Below are positions 26,655 to 34,401 of a stretch of 64,000 nucleotides of DNA, one piece after another. The stretch covers positions 310,001 to 374,000 of the forward strand of contig OY762941.1 of the NCBI GenBank assembly GCA_963666995.1. Direction: 5' to 3'. Both the position numbers and the translations under genes were made by a program. The notes below the pieces were generated by a model. It did no database searches and was not told the origin of the DNA. It was given only the letters and a program-made list of their open reading frames with translations. Within the stretch, counting starts at the first letter, position 1; each line of letters starts with the position of its first letter. Source of the DNA: Syntrophobacter sp963666995 (GTDB lineage Bacteria; Desulfobacterota; Syntrophobacteria; Syntrophobacterales; Syntrophobacteraceae).

Positions 26655-27203
26655 ATGAAAGAACGCAACATAGCACTTATAGGCTTCCGTGCAACAGGGA
26701 AAAGCGCCGTCGGAAGACTTTTGGCCGGCCGGTTGAACCGCACCTTCATCGACATGGACGAGCATCTGACGGCCAACTTCGGCCGGGATATCAGTTGCTG
26801 GGTAAGGCTGCACGGATGGGATTCCTTCAGGGACGAAGAATCCTCGCTTCTCCGGGTGCTGGCCGACGGCGGGAATATGGTGGTGTCAACCGGCGGGGGA
26901 ATAATCCTGAATCCCTCCAATAGAAGAATCCTTCAAGAGCGATTCGTTGTCGTCTGGCTTACCGCATCTTCCGAGACGATCCGCAGGCGCCTTCCGGCAG
27001 ACCCCCGCACGGCCTGCGACCGCCCTCCCCTGACCGATCTCCCCTTCGATCGGGAAATCGAACATCTTCTGCGGGAACGATCCCCTTTCTACGCGGAATG
27101 TGCGGACTTCACCCTGCCAACGGATGAATCGTCCCTTCACGATCTGGTTTCCTCTGTCCTGAGCTTCGTATCGCATGGGTCGCTTCATAAAGGCCCCCGG
27201 TAA
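26655..27203 (+). CDS. aroK: Shikimate kinase
   Basis: 182 residues from ATG 26655. It phosphorylates shikimate at the 3-hydroxyl in aromatic amino acid synthesis. Motifs: P-loop GFRATGKSAVG, shikimate-binding DMDEHL, SFRDEESSLL (the FR..E element) and STGGGIIL, with the lid Arg in TIRRRLPADPRTACDRPPL. Length is normal. It is divergent from the DUF374 gene, with only 37 bp between the proposed start codons, so promoters must overlap the coding ends. No strong Shine-Dalgarno sequence is visible. Confidence 0.93.
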   Translation: MKERNIALIGFRATGKSAVGRLLAGRLNRTFIDMDEHLTANFGRDISCWVRLHGWDSFRDEESSLLRVLADGGNMVVSTGGGIILNPSNRRILQERFVVVWLTASSETIRRRLPADPRTACDRPPLTDLPFDREIEHLLRERSPFYAECADFTLPTDESSLHDLVSSVLSFVSHGSLHKGPR

Positions 27204-27209
27204 TCCCGA

Positions 27210-27226
27210 GCCGCCCTCCGGGCGGC
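27210..27226. terminator. GC hairpin after aroK
   Basis: Perfect 7-bp stem GCCGCCC-TCC-GGGCGGC just after the aroK stop. There is no T-run after it, so it may be a weak or Rho-assisted terminator. Confidence 0.5.
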
Positions 27227-27312
27227 ATCCGGATGGGAGCCGTCTTCATGACATTTACGGATTGTGCTTCACACTCGGGCAAGGGCGCATGCATCGTAGA
27301 GTCGTTCCTTTT

Positions 27313-27399
27313 GTAGGGTGGGCAAAAGCGAAGCGTTGCCCACCGCATCCACAGTATGGCTGAAAAATGGCGGGCACGGTGAACCTGTGCCCATCCTAC
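27313..27399. repeat. Pair of REP-like palindromes
   Basis: Two adjacent palindromes: GTAGGGTGGGCAA...TTGCCCACC (27313-27344, loop AAGCGAAGCG) and CGGGCACGGT...GTGCCCATCCTAC (27371-27399). Both types are recognised as REP-style intergenic repeats in many bacteria. A longer copy of the first occurs at 55404-55451. They fill much of the 435-bp gap after aroK; the rest of the gap shows no gene. Confidence 0.8.
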
Positions 27400-27638
27400 A
27401 CGTTCCTAACTACTTTTGAAATCAGCCGGACAATAGCGGCTGTAAAAGTAAATTGAATCAAGAGTGGCAAAACCCAACGTTTGTCATTTCCCCGGATTGG
27501 CACCCCGACCGCAAAGCCGCCGTAACAGCCGAGCGAACTCCAGCATCAATTCACTTTAAGTTTTAGTAACGATTTTCCGATAGGCCAGATAAAGCAGATC
27601 GCCATTTCTGAACCTTCAGCCGAGGGAGCCCGATTGTC

Positions 27639-28526
27639 ATGTTGAGAAAAGCCTTGAAGTCCGGACTGGTTCTTGCCTGTGCCTTACTCATTCCATGCCT
27701 CTCATTTGCCGATCAGATCAAAATCGGGGTCCTGGCAAGCCGTGGGGCGGGTCAGGCGCAACAGGAATGGAAAGCCACGGCCAACCATCTGTCGATAAAA
27801 TTGGGAAAACCCTTTGTGGTCGTTCCGTTGGGTTACGACCAGTTCGAGCAGTGGGTCAAGGAAGGGAAAGTCGATTTCATATACGCCAATTCCGCTCAAT
27901 ACGCAGAGTTTAACAAGCTCTACGGCGTCCAGGCCATCGCAACCGTCATCAACCAGTACAAGAACCAACAGATGGATCAAATGGCAGGCACCATTGTCGT
28001 CAAGCGGGATAGCCCCGTCAAAACAGTTCAGGATTTCAAGGGAAAGGATTTTGCGATTGCTTCGAAGTCCGCCTATGGAGGCTGGCTGATGACCGAACGG
28101 CTGTTCCTGGAGTCAGGCGTAAACCCGACCAAGGATCTGAAGTCTTTGCGGGAAGTGGAGACGCATGACAACGTGATCTGGGCTGTTTTGAACGGAGCTA
28201 TTGACGGCGGTTCAGTCCGGTCGGGCAATTTGGAGAAAATGGCGGGCGAAGGCAAGATTAAGATGGAGGACTTGAGAGTCATCAACCAGGTGAACGATGG
28301 TTTCCCTCTCGTTCATTCCACTCCGCTTTATCCTGAATACCCCATGGCAGCCGGCGCGCATGTTCCTGCATCCCTGAGGAATGATGTGGCCCAGGCACTT
28401 CTCGGCATAACCGCTTCGGACCAGGCTGCCGCCAATGCAAAAATCGCCGGCTGGAAAAAACCTTTGGATTACACCCCCGTGGTTGAACTCCTCACTTTCA
28501 TTAAATATGGGGCTTTTGCGAAATAG
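27639..28526 (+). CDS. PhnD-like phosphonate/phosphite-type periplasmic binding protein
   Basis: 295 residues with a clear signal peptide (LVLACALLIPCLSFADQ, cut near ADQ). The mature part fits the PhnD/SsuA/transferrin-like family: IKIGVLASRGAGQAQQEWKA, LGKPFVVVPLGYDQFEQWVK, VDFIYANSAQYAEF, and DSPVKTVQDFKGKDFAIASK. Such proteins bind phosphonate, phosphite or similar anions, or serve as sensor modules. No permease or ATPase of the phn type follows; the ABC genes 385 bp downstream belong to the nitrate/sulfonate type and encode their own binding protein. It may therefore work with that transporter or alone. The ligand is unknown. Confidence 0.82.
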   Translation: MLRKALKSGLVLACALLIPCLSFADQIKIGVLASRGAGQAQQEWKATANHLSIKLGKPFVVVPLGYDQFEQWVKEGKVDFIYANSAQYAEFNKLYGVQAIATVINQYKNQQMDQMAGTIVVKRDSPVKTVQDFKGKDFAIASKSAYGGWLMTERLFLESGVNPTKDLKSLREVETHDNVIWAVLNGAIDGGSVRSGNLEKMAGEGKIKMEDLRVINQVNDGFPLVHSTPLYPEYPMAAGAHVPASLRNDVAQALLGITASDQAAANAKIAGWKKPLDYTPVVELLTFIKYGAFAK

Positions 28527-28574
28527 TTCAAGACTCACGGAACGGCAGGCCAAATCCGGCGAAACCCATGTTCG

Positions 28575-28595
28575 GGGCGGGACCAAATCCCGCCC
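28575..28595. terminator. GC hairpin after the PhnD-like gene
   Basis: Perfect 8-bp stem GGGCGGGA-CCAAA-TCCCGCCC, 50 bp after the stop, without a following T-run. The rest of the 28527-29034 interval carries no recognisable gene. Confidence 0.5.
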
Positions 28596-29034
28596 ACAGG
28601 GTCTTCCTGAAGGCCCCCGCACCTTAAAATCCTTTCATTTTCCAACCCCAACATGCCGGAAATCCTGACTTCTCCTCTTTAGAAATCCAATCATTGTGCC
28701 GATATCCAAACAGACTGAAGCAGATGCGGCTTGGGCAGTTCAACCATTGCCTTCCGCGAACCGGAACGCTGGTAGAGTCCTGACGATCAGGGGGCCGTCA
28801 GGGGTGGGGAATCCATTCATGCGACACCGGGATGCAGGCCGCGGACTCCTCTGCTGACTCGCTACGGGACGGGACGCCAGATTACGCACAAAGACCGTTA
28901 CGCGTACAGTCATGCGAAGGACGGCGCATCAGGTGATGATTTCCGCCCGCGCCGTTTGGGGCGGTGTGGGAACGAACGCAGGCAAAGAAGTCGGGGCTCG
29001 GATAAGGTCATTTTGGATTCGGGGGGAACCAGCT

Positions 29035-29727
29035 ATGTTGTCGGTGTGGAGCGGGACTGAGAATCTGCCGGGGATCGGCCAGATAATTGGGGCGTTTCAC
29101 GAATTGATAAGCAACGGGCTCTTGATCCGCTATGCCGTGGCAAGCCTCTTCCGCGTCACTGTCGGGTTTTACCTTGCGGTCCTCACGGCCGTGCCCCTGG
29201 GCCTCTTCCTGGGCCGGCAGGTGCTCATCCACAAATGGGCGAATCCCGTCATTCAATTCCTTCGACCGATTTCTCCTCTCGCGTGGATCCCCTTCGCCAT
29301 GCTCTGGTTTGGGATCGGGGATAAGCCCGCCCTCTTCATCATCTATATCGCGAGTTTCTTTCCGATGCTCATCTCCACCGTCAAGGCTGCCGCCTCGATC
29401 CACGCGATGTACTTTCAGGTGGCTGCAAACCTGCAGCTCAATCTTTGGGAATCGGTTTACTACATCATCCTGCCGGCGTGCTTTCCGAGTATCGTTCTGG
29501 CGCTGCGGGTGACCCTGGGAATTTCCTGGATGGTCGTGGTGGCGGCCGAGATGATCGCCGTAAAGAGCGGGTTGGGCTATCTCGTCATCGATGCCCGGAA
29601 CGCGCTCCGGCTGGACTACGTTGTTGTGGCGATGATCACGATCGGAGCCATTGGTCTTACGCTGGACGCCTTCATGACAAAGTTGGAACGCATGGAGGCC
29701 GTGAGGTGGAGATTTGAAACAAAGTAA
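29035..29727 (+). CDS. ABC importer permease (nitrate/sulfonate/taurine type)
   Basis: 230 residues from ATG 29035; the frame is open to ATG 28912, but the added 41 residues are hydrophilic and unlike the family. The core matches SsuC/TauC/NrtB permeases: SLFRVTVGFYLAVLTAVPLG, LRPISPLAWIPFAMLWFGIG, and the EAA loop region ANLQLNLWESVYYIILPACF. It ends with GLGYLVIDARNALRLDYVVV. The usual first transmembrane helix before LPGIGQIIGAFHEL is missing, leaving about five helices. Its stop overlaps the ATPase start by 14 bp, so it belongs to one operon with the next two genes. Confidence 0.85.
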   Translation: MLSVWSGTENLPGIGQIIGAFHELISNGLLIRYAVASLFRVTVGFYLAVLTAVPLGLFLGRQVLIHKWANPVIQFLRPISPLAWIPFAMLWFGIGDKPALFIIYIASFFPMLISTVKAAASIHAMYFQVAANLQLNLWESVYYIILPACFPSIVLALRVTLGISWMVVVAAEMIAVKSGLGYLVIDARNALRLDYVVVAMITIGAIGLTLDAFMTKLERMEAVRWRFETK

Positions 29728-30526
29728 GATCAGACTCGACGGCGTAACGGTCGAGTACCGGAACAACAAGCGCCGATGGCCGCTGGGATTCGGAAATTCC
29801 AACTCGGATAACGGCAATTCTCATCGGAAGATCGTTTTGGACGATATCAGTCTGCAAATCGAAGCCGGTGAATTCGTAAGCATTCTCGGTCACTCCGGGT
29901 GCGGGAAGTCCACGCTGCTGAAGATCATCGCGGGGTTCCTGAAGCCCGACAAGGGAAGCGTCTGGATCGACGGTGAAGAGGTTGCCGGACCGAGGCCCGA
30001 CCATGTTTTCGTCTTTCAGGAGGGTGCGCTGTTTCCATGGCTCACCATCGGCGAGAACGTTGCAATGGCGTTGCGGTCGATAAAGGATCATGAAGAGCGT
30101 CATACGAAGGCCCAGGAATACCTGACCCTGGTCGCCCTCGAGGGCGTGGAGCAAGACTACCCCCACATGCTTTCCGGGGGCATGCGCCAGCGGGCGGAGA
30201 TTGCCCGGGCGCTCGCCGCCAGACCCGACATCCTCCTCATGGATGAACCTTTTTCCGGCCTGGACCACCTGACCCGCCTGCACCTCAGAGAGGAGATGCT
30301 CTACCTCCACATCATGCTCAGGAGTACGACGATTCTGTTTGTCACACACGACATCGACGAAGCCCTGCAGTTGAGCAACAAACTGATCATCCTCAGTGAG
30401 CCGCCGGCACGTGTCAAATGTTGTCGATCGATCAGGGTCCCTCACCCCCGCAACCTGGCCTCTCGGGACCTTGGTGACTTGCGTTCAACCATATACCACC
30501 ATCTCGGAGTGCACACAGCGATATGA
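29714..30526 (+). CDS. ABC importer ATPase (NrtD/SsuB/TauB type)
   Basis: 270 residues starting at TTG 29714 after GTGGAGA. Walker A GHSGCGKSTLLKIIAGF, Q-loop VFQEGALFPWLT, signature LSGGMRQRAEIARALA, Walker B ILLMDEPFSGLD, H-loop FVTHDIDEAL. An insert of polar residues (GFGNSNSDNGNS, about residues 25-36) sits before the first core strand. It energises the importer with the overlapping permease upstream and overlaps the binding protein gene downstream by four bases. Confidence 0.92.
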   Translation: MKQSKIRLDGVTVEYRNNKRRWPLGFGNSNSDNGNSHRKIVLDDISLQIEAGEFVSILGHSGCGKSTLLKIIAGFLKPDKGSVWIDGEEVAGPRPDHVFVFQEGALFPWLTIGENVAMALRSIKDHEERHTKAQEYLTLVALEGVEQDYPHMLSGGMRQRAEIARALAARPDILLMDEPFSGLDHLTRLHLREEMLYLHIMLRSTTILFVTHDIDEALQLSNKLIILSEPPARVKCCRSIRVPHPRNLASRDLGDLRSTIYHHLGVHTAI

Positions 30527-31554
30527 TTCAGCGCTTCTTTGGGAAACCGGGAGCGTCGGTGCGCATCGGCGCGGTCGCCCTTGCATGGATCATCCTGATC
30601 AGCGTTCTGCACGCGTCGCTCAACGGGGAACCGCAGCATCCGAAGAAACTTCTCATGGGTTACATGCCCGTGATCGCCAATCTGGCTGCGCCGCTGGTGG
30701 ATTATGCGACCAGGGATGCGGACGTCCGTTTCGATGCTCTCAAGTTCGGTTCCTTTGCCGAGATGGCTGAAGCTTTTCGATCGAATCATATCCAGGCGGC
30801 CTTTATCATAGCTCCCCTGGCCCTGGTCCTCCACCAGCAGGGCGTGCCGCTCAAGATCGTCTATATCGGAAACAGACACGAAAGCACTTTCGTGAAACGA
30901 AAAGGCCTCAATTGCCGGACACCGATGGACATGGCGGGGAAGACCGTAGCCGTACCGATACGATTTTCAGGGCATCTGCTCGCCATAAAGCGATGCCTCA
31001 GAGAACACGGCGCCGATCCCGACTCGATCAACATCGTGGAAATCCCCCCGCCTGACATGGCTGCCGCGCTGGCATCGGGCGGAATCGAAGGGTATTTCGT
31101 CGGAGAACCCTTCGCCGGCAAGGCCATTGAGAGCGGGATCGCCGAGAGGATGCTCGACGTGGAATCCATCTGGCCGCACTTCATCTGCAATCTCATGATC
31201 GTACGGGCTGAGACCGTCCAGTCACATCCGGATTGGGTCCAGGCCCTTGTGAGCGCGGCGGTGAGATCCGGATTCTGGGCCCGGGATCACATCGACGAAG
31301 CGATCGAGATTGCGATGAGGTACTGGAACCAGGACCCGAAGGTTGTCCGTTACGCCTTCACGCAGCCTCCCGATCGAATTCGATTCGACCTTTACATGCC
31401 CCTCCGGGAAGAACTGGAACTCATCGCAAGTGAAATGGATCTGGCCGGGTTGACTTCCACCCGGATCGATGTCGAGGGAATAATAGACGACCGGTTTGCA
31501 CGCGCCGTTGTCCTCAAAAAGGCCGCCGCGCTCAAGGAGGCACTGCTGGATTGA
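30523..31554 (+). CDS. ABC importer substrate-binding protein (NMT1/NrtA/SsuA-like)
   Basis: 343 residues with an N-terminal anchor/signal (VRIGAVALAWIILISVLHAS). The binding fold shows KLLMGYMPVIANLAAPLVDY, IQAAFIIAPLALVLHQQGVP, LNCRTPMDMAGKTVAVPIRF and GGIEGYFVGEPFAGKAIE. That is the NMT1/SsuA superfamily used for nitrate, sulfonate, taurine or pyrimidine-precursor uptake. GEPFAGKA near residue 190 is typical of nitrate/bicarbonate-like members. It is the last gene of the importer operon, with a 107-bp gap to the chemosensory cluster. The substrate is undetermined. Confidence 0.85.
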   Translation: MIQRFFGKPGASVRIGAVALAWIILISVLHASLNGEPQHPKKLLMGYMPVIANLAAPLVDYATRDADVRFDALKFGSFAEMAEAFRSNHIQAAFIIAPLALVLHQQGVPLKIVYIGNRHESTFVKRKGLNCRTPMDMAGKTVAVPIRFSGHLLAIKRCLREHGADPDSINIVEIPPPDMAAALASGGIEGYFVGEPFAGKAIESGIAERMLDVESIWPHFICNLMIVRAETVQSHPDWVQALVSAAVRSGFWARDHIDEAIEIAMRYWNQDPKVVRYAFTQPPDRIRFDLYMPLREELELIASEMDLAGLTSTRIDVEGIIDDRFARAVVLKKAAALKEALLD

Positions 31555-31661
31555 TGTTCCCCGACAATACACCGGGAAGCCTCCTCGTCGCCCTGAACCT
31601 CAGTTGCAGCATGCGAGCGATTCGCTGCACCGAACATGCATAGCAGACAGGCCGGGAAAAC

Positions 31662-33656
31662 ATGAACGTTCTGTTACTGGACCATCAGAAAGAATTCACC
31701 GAAAGACTTCGAGAACTCCCGCAAGTCATCAAGGGAGCAGCGCTGATCGACGCGGAGGCGGCACGATTATCCCCTTCCGATTCCGCAAACATCGACATCA
31801 TTATCAGCGGCAGCTCAGCCGACAGGGCAGCCGCGCTGGACTCATTGCTGGCCTGGCGATGCCATCCTCACACTTACCTCGTTCCAAGCTGGATTGCCGG
31901 CGATCCCGCGTTTTTCCAGCGGACATGCCTCTGGCCCCGCCTGACGGTCGATCGCTTCGATGAGCGTCTCGATCTGGACACTTTCCGGGAGTGGCTCGAT
32001 GTGGTCTCGGAATGGCAGCAAAACCGTATGCAGCTTCCAAAGACCAACCAACTGACCGCTCACAGCCAGGTCGAACTTTCCACCTCCCTGGCATTACGAA
32101 AGGCCACGGGCAAGCTGACGGTATTTGACGAAGAAGGAGATGAGGGAGTTTTCCTTTTTCAGAACGGATGCATGAAGGACGCTGCCTTGAGGCACCTGCG
32201 ACACGCGGAGGCGTTTTATGATTTCCTGTCATGGAGGAAAGGCAGCTATCAATGGGAATACATGGACTCCGTTCCGATATCGGAGGAAAGCCACTCCCTG
32301 GAATCCCTGCTCGGTGAAGGGCTGAATCTTTTCAGGGAAGCGAACCTTATCTTCCACTTTGTCGGCGGCCTCGAACATCCGCTGCTGAAGACCGAATCCG
32401 AATCTGCTCTTGATGATGGGGCGGTGTCCTTTTTCGAGGGCCAGAAAGAACTCTACGGCATCATAGACAACAGGGCATCCCTGCAGGAAGTCATCGATGC
32501 CTCTCCCCTGTCCCGGCTTCGATCCATGAGCTGTCTTTCCAAGTGGTTTTCCCTGGGAGACATTGCGGCCCCGGGAGGCGGGAAGGCGGCTCCCAGGTAT
32601 CGCCTGCTGATCGTCGACGATTCTCAGCTCATGTGCAAGGCGCTGCAGCGCGTATTTTCAAAGGACCTGCGTTTTGAAGTCATCGGAACCGCTCACGACG
32701 GGCTGGAAGCACTGCCCCTCATCGAGGAACTGAAACCGGACGTAGTCACTCTGGATATGCAAATGCCAAGGATGGACGGACTGACCACCCTGAAACACAT
32801 AATGATCCGGCATCCCAAACCCGTGGTTGTGGTTAGCGCATTCACCAGAGCAACCTCGCGGCTGACATACGAGTCCTTCAAGTATGGGGCGATCGATGTG
32901 CTGACCAAACCGTCCCACAGAAATGTTCAGCTCATGGATGCCGAAGATGAGGAGATCCGGAATCGTGTGGCTCAAGCCTCATGCGTCCGTATTGAGGCGG
33001 CCCAGTATATCCGCAGGACCGGCCGGATGCGATCCATGGAAGAGATCGGTCCGGCCGCCCCACCGGACTTTCCCGGATCGGCCCCTGCGATCGGGGGGCT
33101 TGCAGTCGTAATCTGCGGCGCCGGCGGGTTTTCTTCATTGCTGAAGCTCTTCTTTTGCCTCAGCGGCGCCGACCATCTGCCCCCGATAATGACGAGCGTT
33201 GCCTTGCCGAAGAAGGCGGTCGAGGCGCTCGTCCCCAACATCGAGAAAGACTGTTCCATGAAAATGCAGGAACTGCACCCTCCCGGCCGCTGTCTGAAAC
33301 CGAATGTCTTTTATTTGTATTCAGCGGAGCAGTGCTTTCACATCGAAAGAGAGAACGGCCTCGCCATGGCCGTTGCCGAGACGGAATGCCCCCCTGGCCG
33401 GAACATGCTCGATCGTCTGCTGTTCGGTCTCGGCGATTCTTTCGGGAATCGGGCTCTGGCTATCCTCATTTCGGGAGCCGGAAGCGATGGGTTGGAGGGC
33501 ATGGGCTATGTACAGAAGAAAGGTGGAAGAACCTGGGTGCTGTCCCCGGATGCATGTCTGAGACCTGACCTGCCCCGCAGGATTCTTCAACAGGGGTTTG
33601 CCGCCGAGGTGAAAACGATGTCTGAACTGGCTTCTTTGCTGGAGACCTCCGGGTGA
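31662..33656 (+). CDS. Multi-domain CheB-like response regulator with a dead esterase domain (copy 1)
   Basis: 664 residues. Domain order by eye: a receiver-like N-terminal region (1-110) without a clear phospho-Asp motif; a DUF4388/PATAN-like region (about 130-240: TGKLTVFDEEGDEGVFLFQN, AFYDFLSWRKGSYQWEY); an intact receiver (about 310-430: LLIVDDSQLM, VVTLDMQMPRMDG, DVLTKPS); and a CheB-type C-terminal domain (about 480-664). In active CheB the nucleophile lies in GASTGG and a His follows in QHM. Here the first site reads GAGGFSS (Ser replaced by Gly, residue about 485) and no His follows, while the late Asp site is kept (GAGSDGLEGM). Methylesterase activity is therefore unlikely. It starts the plus-strand chemosensory cluster. 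Confidence 0.78.
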   Translation: MNVLLLDHQKEFTERLRELPQVIKGAALIDAEAARLSPSDSANIDIIISGSSADRAAALDSLLAWRCHPHTYLVPSWIAGDPAFFQRTCLWPRLTVDRFDERLDLDTFREWLDVVSEWQQNRMQLPKTNQLTAHSQVELSTSLALRKATGKLTVFDEEGDEGVFLFQNGCMKDAALRHLRHAEAFYDFLSWRKGSYQWEYMDSVPISEESHSLESLLGEGLNLFREANLIFHFVGGLEHPLLKTESESALDDGAVSFFEGQKELYGIIDNRASLQEVIDASPLSRLRSMSCLSKWFSLGDIAAPGGGKAAPRYRLLIVDDSQLMCKALQRVFSKDLRFEVIGTAHDGLEALPLIEELKPDVVTLDMQMPRMDGLTTLKHIMIRHPKPVVVVSAFTRATSRLTYESFKYGAIDVLTKPSHRNVQLMDAEDEEIRNRVAQASCVRIEAAQYIRRTGRMRSMEEIGPAAPPDFPGSAPAIGGLAVVICGAGGFSSLLKLFFCLSGADHLPPIMTSVALPKKAVEALVPNIEKDCSMKMQELHPPGRCLKPNVFYLYSAEQCFHIERENGLAMAVAETECPPGRNMLDRLLFGLGDSFGNRALAILISGAGSDGLEGMGYVQKKGGRTWVLSPDACLRPDLPRRILQQGFAAEVKTMSELASLLETSG

Positions 33657-33780
33657 GGCCTTCGGGTGAGTTAAGAATGCTGCCTCCCGCCGCTTTCAAG
33701 GGGAAAAGGGAGAAAGGAACTTCAGACAATCCGGAATAGAAGCACTCCGGCATTGGAATGTCTAAAAATGGAGGACAATT

Positions 33781-34350
33781 ATGAGATTACCTTCCCTTCT
33801 CTCACGAGTTCCCCACGCTCAGGAAGAAGTGATTCAGACCAAACAACTGGTCAGTTTCAGGATCGGGGAGGAAGAATTCGGGGTGGATATTCTGATGGTC
33901 CAGGAAATCATTCGCCTGCCGAATATTACCCCGATACCCAACTCGCCCGAATCCATCCTCGGCATGATCAATCTGCGGGGCAAGATCATTCCCATTATCG
34001 ATCTCAGGCAGCGGTTGAGGATTCGCGGGGCGAAGCCAAGCGAGAACGACCGGAGCACGCGCATTCTCATCGTCGAACTCGGCGGCCATGTCACCGGTTT
34101 CATCGTGGATTCGGTTTCCGAAGTGATGAAAGTCGAGATGAGCGACATTGAACCCACTCCCCACCTGGTCACTTCAAGCATTGATGCCGCCTACATTCAG
34201 GGAGTCATCAAGCTGCCGAACCGGCTGATCGTTCTCCTCGATTTCCGCCAGATCCTCAAACCCCGGGAAGAGAACGAACTCATCGCCATAGACAGGCGAG
34301 TCCAGGCCGGCGAACTGCTTTCACCGGTTTCAGAACAGGATGCCATGTAG
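33781..34350 (+). CDS. cheW: Chemotaxis coupling protein CheW
   Basis: 189 residues. CheW links chemoreceptors to the histidine kinase CheA. Family sequence is clear: LVSFRIGEEEFGVDILMVQE, IRLPNITPIPNSPESILGMI, NLRGKIIPIIDLRQRL, FIVDSVSEVMKVEMSDIEP, and the end YIQGVIKLPNRLIVLLDF. An extra 20 residues at each end exceed the minimal domain. A Shine-Dalgarno GGAGG precedes ATG 33781. It is the only CheW gene of the cluster. Confidence 0.95.
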   Translation: MRLPSLLSRVPHAQEEVIQTKQLVSFRIGEEEFGVDILMVQEIIRLPNITPIPNSPESILGMINLRGKIIPIIDLRQRLRIRGAKPSENDRSTRILIVELGGHVTGFIVDSVSEVMKVEMSDIEPTPHLVTSSIDAAYIQGVIKLPNRLIVLLDFRQILKPREENELIAIDRRVQAGELLSPVSEQDAM

Positions 34351-34401
34351 CGTTTTGACGATAAAAACTGAGACGACACCGAAAAAGGGAGGTTGCAAGC
34401 C

